A stretch of DNA of 49,461 nt from Erysipelotrichia bacterium (GTDB lineage Bacteria; Bacillota_I; Bacilli_A; Erysipelotrichales; Erysipelotrichaceae). Under the pieces are notes generated by a model that was not told the DNA's origin, did not search any database, and saw only the letters and a list, made by a program, of their open reading frames with translations. The translations under genes were made by a program, and so were the position numbers. The DNA lies in NCBI GenBank assembly GCA_012800355.1, contig JAAZJL010000056.1, positions 1-49,461 on the forward strand, written 5' to 3'. Positions 24,655 through 33,108 of this stretch are shown here, piece by piece. The stretch's first letter is position 1, and the number at the start of each line of letters is the position of its first letter.

Positions 24655-25534
24655 TGTCAATATACCTCATTTGAATATATAAAGTCTTGATAATGTTAGC
24701 TACCGCACTCACTAACCAATATACTGTCATCGCTGCTGGCCAGTTTAAACCTAATAAAACTACCATAGCAACCATGCTATAAACCATCATATTGTTATTT
24801 GGTGATTGCTGTCCTTCTTCTTTATATGCACGATAGTTTTTAGCTTCTTTCTTTTTCTTTTCAGCTAATATCTGTGGAATTTTAGTTGATAGTAATTGAG
24901 CTATTGCCATTAAAACAAATAACACAGCAATTGGCCAACCAGTAGATAGATCTTTAAATGCTGCTGATGGTCTAGTTGATAATGGAATACCTAAAAAAGA
25001 ACCATTACATACCACATCTGCTCTTTGAACAGCATAAAACATTGAAATCATAATTGGAATTTGTAACATTGGAGTTACCAAAGATCCAAGTGGATTAACA
25101 CCATGTTTAGCATATAGAGCTTGCATTTCCTGAGCTTGCATCATTTTAGCATTGTCATCGTCTCTGCCTTCATACTTAACTTGAATTTTAGTTAACTCAG
25201 GTTGAAGCATTTGGATTTTTTGAGATGATATTGTAGATTTAACTGTAAAACTTAAAGTAATTACATTAAATAAAATTGTTGTAATAACAATTCCTAAAAA
25301 ACTACTATTTAATTTTGTGCCTATAAAGTTAACACATTGAGCTAATGGATAAACAAAGATGGCAGTAAAAAAGCTTTCATCCAACATTGCTTTCCATGGA
25401 GTAGACAAATAAATTATCTTTTCTGGTAAAGTAGCACCACTTTGATCGACGTTTCTTTGACATCCAGCAAGAACCGCTATCATAACTAATAAAATTATGA
25501 TTAATGTCTTCTTGTTAGAAATTAGTTTTTTCAT
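24647..25534 (-). CDS. yidC: Membrane protein insertase YidC/SpoIIIJ (lipoprotein)
   Basis: 295 residues. Signal peptide with lipobox VLAGC (Cys25), then five-helix YidC core: helices near 55-95 (FTAIFVYPLAQCVNFIGT), a cytosolic hairpin, PMLQIPIMISMFYAVQR, and two C-terminal helices. The cationic C-terminal tail is absent; instead the last helix is followed by YIQMRYIDNE. Inserts proteins such as F1Fo subunit c with or without SecYEG. Gene order rpmH-rnpA-yidC-jag is conserved in Firmicutes. Confidence 0.96.
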   Translation of the reverse strand: MKKLISNKKTLIIILLVMIAVLAGCQRNVDQSGATLPEKIIYLSTPWKAMLDESFFTAIFVYPLAQCVNFIGTKLNSSFLGIVITTILFNVITLSFTVKSTISSQKIQMLQPELTKIQVKYEGRDDDNAKMMQAQEMQALYAKHGVNPLGSLVTPMLQIPIMISMFYAVQRADVVCNGSFLGIPLSTRPSAAFKDLSTGWPIAVLFVLMAIAQLLSTKIPQILAEKKKKEAKNYRAYKEEGQQSPNNNMMVYSMVAMVVLLGLNWPAAMTVYWLVSAVANIIKTLYIQMRYIDNE

Positions 25535-25564
25535 TATTCAAATTCTCCTTCATTCAGATTGCCA

Positions 25565-25894
25565 TTATCTATTATAAACTGAATTATATAGTCGTGACAA
25601 ATCATTTTTGTTATTTTGATAATCAGACTGCAAATATTTTGGTCTTACAATGAAAACAAAATCAAATCCTGTTTTAAAATTACATGACTGTTGAATCATC
25701 ATTCTTACCTGTCTTTTTACCTTATTTCTTATAACTGCGTTGCCAATTTTTTTACCTACCGAAATTCCAATTCGATCATGTTCTTTTTTTGCAGGATGAT
25801 AATACATAACAAAACTGCGACTTATTTTACACTTGCCACCAGTAATGATTTTTTGGAAATCTTCATTAGTTTTTACTCTTAATTCTTTTTTCAT
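25565..25894 (-). CDS. rnpA: Ribonuclease P protein component
   Basis: 109 residues. RGKR-type motif region reads IGISVGKKIGNAVIRNKVKRQVRMM (RNxxKR, residues about 55-60), with the aromatic FxF and R/K-rich RNA-binding face. Cofactor of RNase P RNA in tRNA 5' maturation. 39 bases after rpmH, same operon. The RNA partner gene is not in the window. Confidence 0.96.
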   Translation of the reverse strand: MKKELRVKTNEDFQKIITGGKCKISRSFVMYYHPAKKEHDRIGISVGKKIGNAVIRNKVKRQVRMMIQQSCNFKTGFDFVFIVRPKYLQSDYQNNKNDLSRLYNSVYNR

Positions 25895-25933
25895 AACTTA
25901 ACGGGTAAAAAAAGTTGCCAACGACAACTCTCT

Positions 25934-26068
25934 TTATTCAGATATTACTTTTCTACCTTTCGCACGTTTTCTTGCTAAGATTCTGCGTCCACCTACAGTC
26001 TTCATACGTGCTCTAAAGCCTACAAGTCTTGAACGTTTTCTTTTGCTCGGTTGATAAGTTCTTTTCAT
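25934..26068 (-). CDS. rpmH: 50S ribosomal protein L34
   Basis: 44-residue, very basic protein: [22 protein letters not shown]... [15 protein letters not shown], the universal L34 sequence. ATG at 26068-26066 preceded by GGGAGGTG; stop TAA at 25936-25934. Normally it sits next to the dnaA/oriC region, divergent from dnaA; here it is about 12 kb away. Confidence 0.98.
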   Translation of the reverse strand: MKRTYQPSKRKRSRLVGFRARMKTVGGRRILARKRAKGRKVISE

Positions 26069-26136
26069 TTTAGACACCTCCCGAAAATTAATACATAATA
26101 GAGCAATTGCTTTATCATAATACTAAAATTTATCTT

Positions 26137-26871
26137 TTAAGTCAACCAAATTGTTAAGCAAACTAACAAGTGTTTTTCAAAATATTTATATATCAAAAAA
26201 GCTAAGTAGATAAATGGCACTAAAGCAATTTCTTCTTTTTTATTATTTTCTTTTACTAATCTATAGAAAGCAAAAATACTAGCAAAGCCAATTGTCAATA
26301 AATAAATTATTATAATCCCTTTTGTTTTGACCAATAATCCTAAAGTAAAGAAAAGTTTTATATCTGCTCCACCAATAGATTTTGTTATTAAGGCTATTAC
26401 TAATAAAGGTAAACTGATAATTATCATTCCAATATAGTTGTTGATACTCCACTTTTCTATGGAAACAATAATTATCGTAACTATTAATAATATTAATTGA
26501 TAACTATCTTTTATTTCTTTTATTTCAATATCTACTAAAGACATAAATAGCAATAAATTAAATATATAAAAGAATAAAAATTGTTGAATTGTGCTTTCAG
26601 CACTATTCCAACATGCTACCGCATTAATTCCGCCTAATAATTCAGTAATCAAATATCTTTTAGTTATTTTATTTTTACAATATGTGCATCTTCCTTGTTT
26701 AAGAACATAACTAACAATTGGAATCATATCTAAAAAGCTAAGTTGATGATGACAAACAGGGCAACAAGAACGTTCAAATATAAAACCTATTTTTCTTACT
26801 ACTCTATAAGCTGTAGCATTAATAAAACTTCCAAATATTGTGCCAATAAAAAAGACAAATATATTTTCCAT
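26137..26871 (-). CDS. Prepilin peptidase (type IV leader peptidase, A24)
   Basis: 244-residue membrane aspartyl protease. Two CxxC pairs (CPVC near 37 and CTYC near 62) hold a zinc knuckle. Catalytic Asps are in LVDIE (near 111) and GGADIKLF (near 168, the GxGD-type motif). Eight hydrophobic helices. It cleaves and N-methylates type IV pilin or competence pseudopilin precursors. No pilus genes are in the window. The start is weakly supported: no good Shine-Dalgarno. It ends 68 bases before rpmH. Confidence 0.94.
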   Translation of the reverse strand: MENIFVFFIGTIFGSFINATAYRVVRKIGFIFERSCCPVCHHQLSFLDMIPIVSYVLKQGRCTYCKNKITKRYLITELLGGINAVACWNSAESTIQQFLFFYIFNLLLFMSLVDIEIKEIKDSYQLILLIVTIIIVSIEKWSINNYIGMIIISLPLLVIALITKSIGGADIKLFFTLGLLVKTKGIIIIYLLTIGFASIFAFYRLVKENNKKEEIALVPFIYLAFLIYKYFEKHLLVCLTIWLT

Positions 26872-26893
26872 AATTAATATTTGTCTTTTTGTT

Positions 26894-28072
26894 TTATTTT
26901 TCCTTTTTCTCTAAATAATCAATTATTACATTAGCTGTTATATCACCGCTGACATTTAAGGTTGTATATAACATATCTAATATTTTATAAATTCCACTAT
27001 AGAAACCAATGAAATCTAGTGGTATTCCTAGAAGTTGTAAGTAGGTTGCACCTATTACTACTCCACCATTTGGAATGCCTGGAGCCGACATATTTATTAA
27101 CAGTGAAGCTACAATCATGATGATATAAGTTGTTGGTGTAACTTCAACTCCAAATAAACTGCTACAAAATAAGCCAAGTAAAGCAAACGATACTGCCCCT
27201 CCACACATATGAATTGTACAACCTAAAGGAACAACAATATCTGTTATTTCTCTATCAATGTTTAACTCTTCCTTACATAGTCTCATTGTTGTTGGCAATG
27301 TGGCTGCTGATGAGCAAGTTGTAATAGTAATAATCCATATCTTATAAATCTTTTTAACAAAAACAATTGGATTCATCTTGGCAAAAATCCAAACTGGTAA
27401 AATCATTATGACAAGCATCGTAATAAAACCTGCTAAATATGCGGTCAAAATATATTTAATACCTACCGCAAAAACAATTGAGCCATATCTAGCAATAGTA
27501 TTAGACATTAGCGAGAAAACTGCTAGTGGTGTTAGATACATAATATATTCCAAAATTTTAAATAAAATATTCTTAAAACTTTTAATAACATCAATAACAA
27601 CATCTCCCTTTTCAACTTTAGTTGCACAAAATCCTACTAAATAGGCAAAGAAGATAATGGCAAATAACTGATTTGTTTGAAACATACTAATAATATTAGT
27701 AGGAAATAGGTTAATGATAATTTCTTTAATACTTAAATTTCCTAAAGCTCCTTCATAACTAGATAACTCAAAGGTAAATCCTTTAGCTGGTTTAATTAAT
27801 ACTACAATAATTGAAGTTAAAAAGAAGGTCGCCAAAAACATCAAAGTAAATATTACTACTGATTTAACTATCAGTTTTCCTTTTTTCTTGGAAGAATCAT
27901 AAATTGTTTCAGCTATACTAGTAAAAACTATTGGTCCAATCATAAATTTCAGTAAATTTATATATATTGTGCCAATGAAATCGATTGCTGTTACTTGCTC
28001 TTTAAATACTAGTCCACTTACTATTGCCATTAGTAGTGCTATTATTGTTAGAACGCTAATTCTTTTCTTCAT
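26894..28072 (-). CDS. Dicarboxylate/amino acid:cation symporter (DAACS) with altered binding motifs
   Basis: 392-residue membrane transporter with eight helices and two hairpins. The serine-rich HP1 motif SSAATLPTT (254-262) and the PGIPNGG HP2 region are typical. But NMDGT reads HMCGG (288-292) and the D-x-x-R-T motif reads DMLYT (366-370). In GltPh Arg397 of this motif holds the substrate side-chain carboxylate, and the NMDGT Asn and Asp bind Na+. The changes suggest a non-acidic substrate and a different cation coupling. Overlaps dapL by 17 bases, so co-translated with it. Confidence 0.86.
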   Translation of the reverse strand: MKKRISVLTIIALLMAIVSGLVFKEQVTAIDFIGTIYINLLKFMIGPIVFTSIAETIYDSSKKKGKLIVKSVVIFTLMFLATFFLTSIIVVLIKPAKGFTFELSSYEGALGNLSIKEIIINLFPTNIISMFQTNQLFAIIFFAYLVGFCATKVEKGDVVIDVIKSFKNILFKILEYIMYLTPLAVFSLMSNTIARYGSIVFAVGIKYILTAYLAGFITMLVIMILPVWIFAKMNPIVFVKKIYKIWIITITTCSSAATLPTTMRLCKEELNIDREITDIVVPLGCTIHMCGGAVSFALLGLFCSSLFGVEVTPTTYIIMIVASLLINMSAPGIPNGGVVIGATYLQLLGIPLDFIGFYSGIYKILDMLYTTLNVSGDITANVIIDYLEKKEK

Positions 28073-29219
28073 TTTTCAACATCCTTTCGATGCATTTTAT
28101 ACCATCTTCTCTTTTTCCTAGTGCTGATATTCGAATGTAGTTATCACCAGCAAGTCCAAATACAATGCCTGGGATTACTATAATATTAAGTTCTTTTAAA
28201 AAATAGTTAAACATTTGCCAACTTGTTTTTTGATCTTTCGATTTCACCCACATAAATGGAGCATCTATTCCACCAAAGACTTCGTATCCAGCTTTTTTAA
28301 AACCCTCTCTTAATATTTTGGCGTTTTCTAGATAATAATCGATATTTTCTTTAATTAGTTTTTGTGATTGTGGCAGAAACACTGCTTCAGCAGCTTTTTG
28401 AGCTATATAACTAGCTCCATTAAATCTATTCATTGTTCTTCTTTTCCACACAACATTTATATCCTTATAAATTTGATTAGGGATAACATAATATGAACAT
28501 CTTAAGCCAGTAAAAGAAGCTGTCTTAGAAAAACTTCTAAGCTCTATAGCGCATTTTTTTGCCTCTTCAATCTCATAGATGCTCTTTGGAATATCCTTGC
28601 TTCTAACAAAACCTTGATAGACATTATCAAAAATAATAACAGCTTCATTTTTCAAAGCATAATCAACCCATTTTTCTAAGTCTTTTTTATTGTAGGCATT
28701 TCCAATAGGGTTGTTTGGTGAACAGATATAGACAATATCATATTTTTTGTTGGGAATTTCCATAACAAAGTTTTCATCAAGAGTTGTATATTCAACTTTT
28801 CTATTTAATGCTGCTGCTCCATCACGATATATCGGATAGGTTGGATTAGCTAAAAGGACTGTGCTGCTTTTATCAAACAATTCTAGAATACTTGTTGAAT
28901 CTGTCTTTGTTCCATCAGATACATATATTTCTTCTTTAGTAAAACCATACTGTTGATATTCGTTTTTAAGTATTGCTTCTCTTAAAAAGTCATAACCATA
29001 ATAACCACCATAACCTTTGAAAGTATCCATGCTAGATAAATCATCTACTGCCTTATGCATTGCTTCAATAACTGGTTTTACTATCGGTTTAGAAACGTCT
29101 CCTATTCCTAGTGAAATGATTTCTGCATTTGGATTTTCATATTTAAAAGCCTTTACTTTTTCTGTCACATTAGCATAAACATCTTTCGTTTCCATTTGTA
29201 GTAAATCTTTATTAAGCAT
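28056..29219 (-). CDS. dapL: LL-diaminopimelate aminotransferase (DapL-like)
   Basis: 387-residue fold-type I PLP aminotransferase. DapL-like features: SLGIGDVSKPI (34-45), FKGYGGYYGYDFLREAI (67-83), the PLP lysine K232 in SFSKTASFTG, and WKRRTMNRFNGASY. DapL converts tetrahydrodipicolinate to LL-DAP directly, bypassing succinyl or acetyl intermediates, for lysine and peptidoglycan. Several spots differ from the classic enzyme (SDGTKTD for SDGAKCD; DNVYQGF for DAAYEAF), so a related aminotransferase with another substrate is possible. AAGGTG before the ATG. Its end overlaps the symporter gene. Confidence 0.82.
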   Translation of the reverse strand: MLNKDLLQMETKDVYANVTEKVKAFKYENPNAEIISLGIGDVSKPIVKPVIEAMHKAVDDLSSMDTFKGYGGYYGYDFLREAILKNEYQQYGFTKEEIYVSDGTKTDSTSILELFDKSSTVLLANPTYPIYRDGAAALNRKVEYTTLDENFVMEIPNKKYDIVYICSPNNPIGNAYNKKDLEKWVDYALKNEAVIIFDNVYQGFVRSKDIPKSIYEIEEAKKCAIELRSFSKTASFTGLRCSYYVIPNQIYKDINVVWKRRTMNRFNGASYIAQKAAEAVFLPQSQKLIKENIDYYLENAKILREGFKKAGYEVFGGIDAPFMWVKSKDQKTSWQMFNYFLKELNIIVIPGIVFGLAGDNYIRISALGKREDGIKCIERMLKNEEKN

Positions 29220-29298
29220 TTTGACACCTTCTTTCTTTTTTATTATATACTAAATTAGAGAAAGTAGTATTTCTTTGTTGTTTAGAAAGTGAGTAGCT

Positions 29299-29934
29299 AT
29301 GAAAAAGGAATTATTAAATTTAAAAGATAAAATTGTCGTGGTCAGTAAAAATCGTTCTGTCGACGAAATCATGGAAATTTATAATCAAGGTTTTAGAATG
29401 TTTGGTGAAAACAGAGTTCAAGAATTACTTTCAAAAGTTGATTATACTCCTAGTGACATTCAATGGCATCTAATTGGACATTTACAAAGAAATAAAGTTT
29501 CAAAAGTAATCAAATTATGTAGTTTGATTCATTCTGTTGATAGTTTTAAATTGTTAGAAAAAATAAATCAAGAATCAAAAAAGCAAAATACTATCACTAA
29601 TATCTTGCTGCAGGTGAATCTTGCTTTAGAAGACACGAAGTTTGGTTTTAATGAAAACGAAGTGTTAGAAACAATCAAAAAAGCTTCTATTTTCAATAAT
29701 ATTCTAATCAAAGGAATTATGGTTATCGGTCCTCATGTTAATGATGAACAGATGATTCTAAATATTTTTAACCAAGGATACAATTTATACAATAAATGTA
29801 AAGAAATAAAACAACATAATGTTTGTATTGATACCTATTCAGCTGGTATGTCTAGCGATTATAAATTAGCTTTAAAAGCTAATAGTACTCTTTTAAGATT
29901 AGGCTCAGTTATGTTTGAAAAAGATAATTTGTAA
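29299..29934 (+). CDS. PLP homeostasis protein (YggS/PLPBP family)
   Basis: 211 residues, alanine-racemase-like TIM barrel. PLP lysine in VVSKNRS (near 17), then FGENRVQEL, WHLIGHLQRNK and the SAGMSSDY motif near 188. Binds PLP and buffers vitamin B6 and amino-acid pools. A little shorter than the usual 225-230 aa because the N-terminus is short. It is transcribed divergently from dapL, a PLP enzyme. GTGAG six bases before the ATG. Confidence 0.93.
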   Translation: MKKELLNLKDKIVVVSKNRSVDEIMEIYNQGFRMFGENRVQELLSKVDYTPSDIQWHLIGHLQRNKVSKVIKLCSLIHSVDSFKLLEKINQESKKQNTITNILLQVNLALEDTKFGFNENEVLETIKKASIFNNILIKGIMVIGPHVNDEQMILNIFNQGYNLYNKCKEIKQHNVCIDTYSAGMSSDYKLALKANSTLLRLGSVMFEKDNL

Positions 29935-30008
29935 ATTTTTATAATATTTACTATTTAGAAAGAAACGTATTAAACAATTAAATGTATAACACATAACAGT
30001 TTAACTCT

Positions 30009-30037
30009 AAAAAAGGTGATTTAAAATCACCTTTTTA
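30009..30037. terminator. Terminator after the YggS-family gene
   Basis: AAAAAGGTGAT pairs with ATCACCTTTTT around TTAAA; T-run on both strands. Between convergent transcripts of yggS and the PTS operon. Confidence 0.85.
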
Positions 30038-30143
30038 CATTCCAAAATTTCCTTGAATTAAAAATCTATGTCATAAAAATTTAAATAATAATTATTTTTA
30101 AACCTTCATAACAATTAAACTTTTTCCTTTATTTAAATACGAC

Positions 30144-30959
30144 TTACAATATCTGGAAATAAGAAAGAATTATACAAACTACAAATGTTAGTAATAACAA
30201 TGTCGTTGTTTTTATTTTCTTCCCTAACAGCCAATAAACCAAAACAAAAGCACATGCAGGTAAAAACTTAGGCATTATCCAGTCGATATACTCTTGGATT
30301 GGTGTAGTTATTCCGTTTATATCAATTACCCAAGGAATTTCAATAGAAATTTGTGAAGCAGCCATAGAGCCAACTACTAGCAATCCCAAGATTGCTGCTG
30401 CCTTACTAAGTTTATTAATCATTCCGCTCTTTTCCATATTGGCAAAGAATGTTGTTCCAGAATTATAACCAATCTTTAATCCATAATATCTTGATAAAAA
30501 ACCAGGAACATTTATTGTTAAGAAAAACAAAACTGGACCCAAAACACTTCCTTGCGAAGCAAATGAAGTTCCAACACCTACAGCTATCGTTAATAGAGAA
30601 CCCCAGAATACTGAATCACCAAATCCTGCCATTGGCCCCATTAATGAAGTTTTTACAGCACTTATTGATTGCTCATCAAAATCGGGATTGTTTGCATTTT
30701 CTTCTTCCATCGCTGCAGTAATTCCTGCAAGAAGAGTCACAATGTGAGGTGTACACGCCATAAATTCTAAATGCCTATGCAAAGCTCTTTTCATCTTTTC
30801 AGGGTCATCTGAATATAATTTCTTTAAAACTGGAATCATTGTAAAGCAATAATTAATATGTTGCTGACGTTCATAGTTCCAGCCTGAATCTAGCGTACAA
30901 GATCTTAAGAAAACTTGATTTAATTCTTTTTGAGTAATTTTCTTTACATTAGAATTCAT
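30144..30959 (-). CDS. PTS system mannose/fructose/sorbose family EIID
   Basis: 271-residue membrane component. N-terminal LNQVFLRSCTLDSGWNYERQQ, HLEFMACTPHIVTLLAGI and SLMGPMAGFGDSVFWG are classic EIID signatures. Hydrophobic C-terminal half with TM helices. Start taken at ATG 30959 (AGGAG about 9 bases upstream) rather than TTG 30968. The first bases overlap the EIIC end by 11. Sugar not inferable. Confidence 0.94.
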   Translation of the reverse strand: MNSNVKKITQKELNQVFLRSCTLDSGWNYERQQHINYCFTMIPVLKKLYSDDPEKMKRALHRHLEFMACTPHIVTLLAGITAAMEEENANNPDFDEQSISAVKTSLMGPMAGFGDSVFWGSLLTIAVGVGTSFASQGSVLGPVLFFLTINVPGFLSRYYGLKIGYNSGTTFFANMEKSGMINKLSKAAAILGLLVVGSMAASQISIEIPWVIDINGITTPIQEYIDWIMPKFLPACAFVLVYWLLGKKIKTTTLLLLTFVVCIILSYFQIL

Positions 30960-31710
30960 TATCGTCAACTCCTTCCACTATAACTTCTTTCTTAAAGAAG
31001 TACAACATAGCTACTCCGATTCCGAAAAGTGCTATTCCAAATGTTGGAACTTCTAAATATGCAGTTGCTAAGAAACCAAACATTAACCATGGAGCTAATT
31101 CTTTTGACATCATATTTCTTGCCAAAATAGCAACCCCAATTGCAGGTAAAATCCCAGCAACAACATCCATAGCATGTGTAACAAATTCAGGAATGCTTGC
31201 CAATATTTTTTCAATAACTGGAATTCCAAAATAAAATCCAAGAGCTACAATTAAAGCCAAAGCTACTTTGTTTCCAATAGAAGCAGCTCTTACAACAACA
31301 TCAATCTTGTCAGCATCTGCTTTATCTGCAAGCCTGTCACAAATGTGTGCTGCTTCAGGCAAAACAAACATCATCAAAAAGTTGTCAAAAATAGCTACTA
31401 ATGCAGCTACAGGAATAGCTAATGCTACCGCTGTTTCAATATCAGTGCTCTGCAATACAACATAAGCAGTCCCAATAACCGCACCAGATACCATATCTGG
31501 TGGATTTGAAGCACCAATAGGGACAGCTCCCAAAAAAGCCAGTTCAAGCATCGCTCCAACCTTACATCCAGTTGGTAAATCGCCTAATACTGCACCTACT
31601 AATGTTGATACTACTATAGGTCTATTCCACATTGTAGAACCGACATAGCTATGCATATAGCCAAAAAATGCTACAGCAAATATTAGTAGGGTTTGTAATG
31701 TCAAACTCAT
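30949..31710 (-). CDS. PTS system mannose/fructose/sorbose family EIIC
   Basis: 253-residue membrane permease subunit, with the family's GAMLELAFLGAVPIGASNPPD segment and repeated hydrophobic helices. With EIID it forms the sugar channel. GGGAGGAAG upstream of ATG overlaps the EIIB stop. Same operon as EIIB and EIID. Confidence 0.94.
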   Translation of the reverse strand: MSLTLQTLLIFAVAFFGYMHSYVGSTMWNRPIVVSTLVGAVLGDLPTGCKVGAMLELAFLGAVPIGASNPPDMVSGAVIGTAYVVLQSTDIETAVALAIPVAALVAIFDNFLMMFVLPEAAHICDRLADKADADKIDVVVRAASIGNKVALALIVALGFYFGIPVIEKILASIPEFVTHAMDVVAGILPAIGVAILARNMMSKELAPWLMFGFLATAYLEVPTFGIALFGIGVAMLYFFKKEVIVEGVDDNEF

Positions 31711-31723
31711 ATATTCTTCCTCC

Positions 31724-32194
31724 CTAAATTAACGTCATGACATCTATTTTTGGATCATTTGGAACCATTCTGACTTCCAAATTAATTCCTTTTTCATACA
31801 TCTCTTTTAATTTTTCAATATCGCTTTCTGAAACAAATGCTGCCTTTGATATTTGTCTTCTATCATCAGCATTTTTCATTCCTCCAATATTGATACTAGT
31901 GATTGTTGGACAATTTAATGCAAGCCTATGAGCATCATCTACACTTTCTACAATTGTCAAAAGTTTATACTTATCAGTTTCTCCAGCATTGATTGATTTT
32001 ATAGAATCATTAATACTCTTCATAACCAATTTAACTCCTGATGGTTTTGCCATTCTTATTGCGCTCATACGTAAATCGTCTTTAGCAAGGCTGTCATTTG
32101 CAATTAAGATACAATCCGCTCCAACATTTCTAACCCATAAAAACGCTATTTGTCCGTGTAATAGTCTGTGGTCAATACGTGTAAGAACTATCAT
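31724..32194 (-). CDS. PTS system mannose/fructose/sorbose family EIIB
   Basis: 156-residue cytosolic phosphotransfer subunit. The phosphoacceptor is H13 in RIDHRLLHGQ. It takes phosphate from an EIIA and gives it to the sugar carried by EIIC/EIID. No EIIA gene lies in this operon or window. Start overlaps the BtpA-family stop by four bases (ATGA). Confidence 0.94.
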   Translation of the reverse strand: MIVLTRIDHRLLHGQIAFLWVRNVGADCILIANDSLAKDDLRMSAIRMAKPSGVKLVMKSINDSIKSINAGETDKYKLLTIVESVDDAHRLALNCPTITSINIGGMKNADDRRQISKAAFVSESDIEKLKEMYEKGINLEVRMVPNDPKIDVMTLI

Positions 32195-32937
32195 TTTGTC
32201 TCACCACGAATTTCTCTAACTGTTTTAAGCAATTCTTCAATATGTTCAAGGCATAATTCTCCATTATCCTCAAAATTATTTTTGAAATAACTTCCAATTA
32301 TTGCTCCATCAGCGTATTTAAGTTGTTTTTTTACATTATCCTTTGTTACACCAGCAGCAATAAAAAGCGGAAAATCTTTTAACTCTTTTTTAAATTCAAC
32401 AATTCTTTCTAAAGAGGTTTCTTCTCCTGTTTTATCTTGAGTAACACAAACAACATCACAACGTGTTTTGGCAATTTCAAGATCTTCTTTTAATGTTTTT
32501 TCTGAAAGCACAGGTTGATATTTAAATCTTACTCCACCTAAAACATATCCTTTATAATTTTTTCTCATTAAGTCAAAAAATGCTTTTAGAGTAAATTCAT
32601 CTCTTGGTTTAACGTGCCCAACCACCGAATCAACCTGAATATAATCACAATCATATTCTTTTGCTAAATGAAATCCCATATAATCAACATTTAAGCAGTT
32701 TACACCATAAGGAATGTTGATATTGTTTGCTTTTATATATTCAAGCGCTCTTTTAAGGTCATCGTAATTTCCGTAATAATTTTCAACCATTATTCCATCA
32801 ATGCCGCTCTTTATATAAATATTCAATTCTTTTTTGAACCTTTCAAAAACATCTTCTGAATCATTACCTTTTAAATGAAGCATACCTATTATTGGTTTTA
32901 CATTCTTAAACACACTTAAAAAATTATTTTCTTTCAT
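32191..32937 (-). CDS. BtpA/SgcQ family TIM-barrel protein
   Basis: 248 residues. KPIIGMLHLKG at the start, GIDGIMVENYYG, YIQVDSVVGHV and the FIAAGVTKDNV phosphate-type loop are the BtpA family pattern. Homologues (E. coli SgcQ) lie in sugar PTS operons; the enzymatic role is not established, a nucleosidase- or aldolase-like barrel is assumed. AAGGAGG upstream. First gene of the PTS operon; stop TGA overlaps the EIIB ATG. Confidence 0.88.
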   Translation of the reverse strand: MKENNFLSVFKNVKPIIGMLHLKGNDSEDVFERFKKELNIYIKSGIDGIMVENYYGNYDDLKRALEYIKANNINIPYGVNCLNVDYMGFHLAKEYDCDYIQVDSVVGHVKPRDEFTLKAFFDLMRKNYKGYVLGGVRFKYQPVLSEKTLKEDLEIAKTRCDVVCVTQDKTGEETSLERIVEFKKELKDFPLFIAAGVTKDNVKKQLKYADGAIIGSYFKNNFEDNGELCLEHIEELLKTVREIRGETK

Positions 32938-32995
32938 TTCGTGGCCTTTCCTCCTTTCTATTATTTTCAGCTTTTTGCTGTTTAAATCTCAAATC

Positions 32996-33062
32996 ATACA
33001 ATCTATTGTATCTTATTGTATTAATATAATACATTATAATACATCTTAAAAAGTTGTGTCAA
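32996..33062 (-). promoter_or_regulatory. PTS operon promoter with GntR-type operators
   Basis: Minus strand: TTGACA (plus 33057-33062) and TATAAT (plus 33033-33038), 18-base spacer. The perfect palindrome TGTATTA-ATA-TAATACA (33017-33033) covers the predicted transcription start, a further TAATACA half site (33037-33043) overlaps the -10, and a second palindrome ATACAA-TCTA-TTGTAT (32996-33011) follows. A GntR repressor gene is next door, so these are its likely operators. Confidence 0.7.
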
Positions 33063-33093
33063 TGCTATTCTCTATATAATTAAATATTTATTG

Positions 33094-33102
33094 TGATATA
33101 AT
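33094..33102 (+). promoter_or_regulatory. Extended -10 promoter of gntR gene, leaderless start
   Basis: TGATATAAT is a perfect extended -10; six bases (ATTTTT) separate it from the ATG at 33109. No Shine-Dalgarno is present. A second TATAAT at 33075-33080 is an alternative. Confidence 0.5.
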
Positions 33103-33108
33103 ATTTTT

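Noticed and set aside
24037-24660. TTG start for jag at 24660
   Set aside because: Spacing to GAGG is only four bases; ATG at 24654 fits better.
12581-32193. Possible alternative genetic code with TGA read as Trp
   Set aside because: TGA ends three genes (12581, 23127, 32191) and further stops follow within a few codons, which could hint at code 4. But all conserved Trp positions seen use TGG, and every protein is full length under the standard code, so TGA is simply a rare stop.
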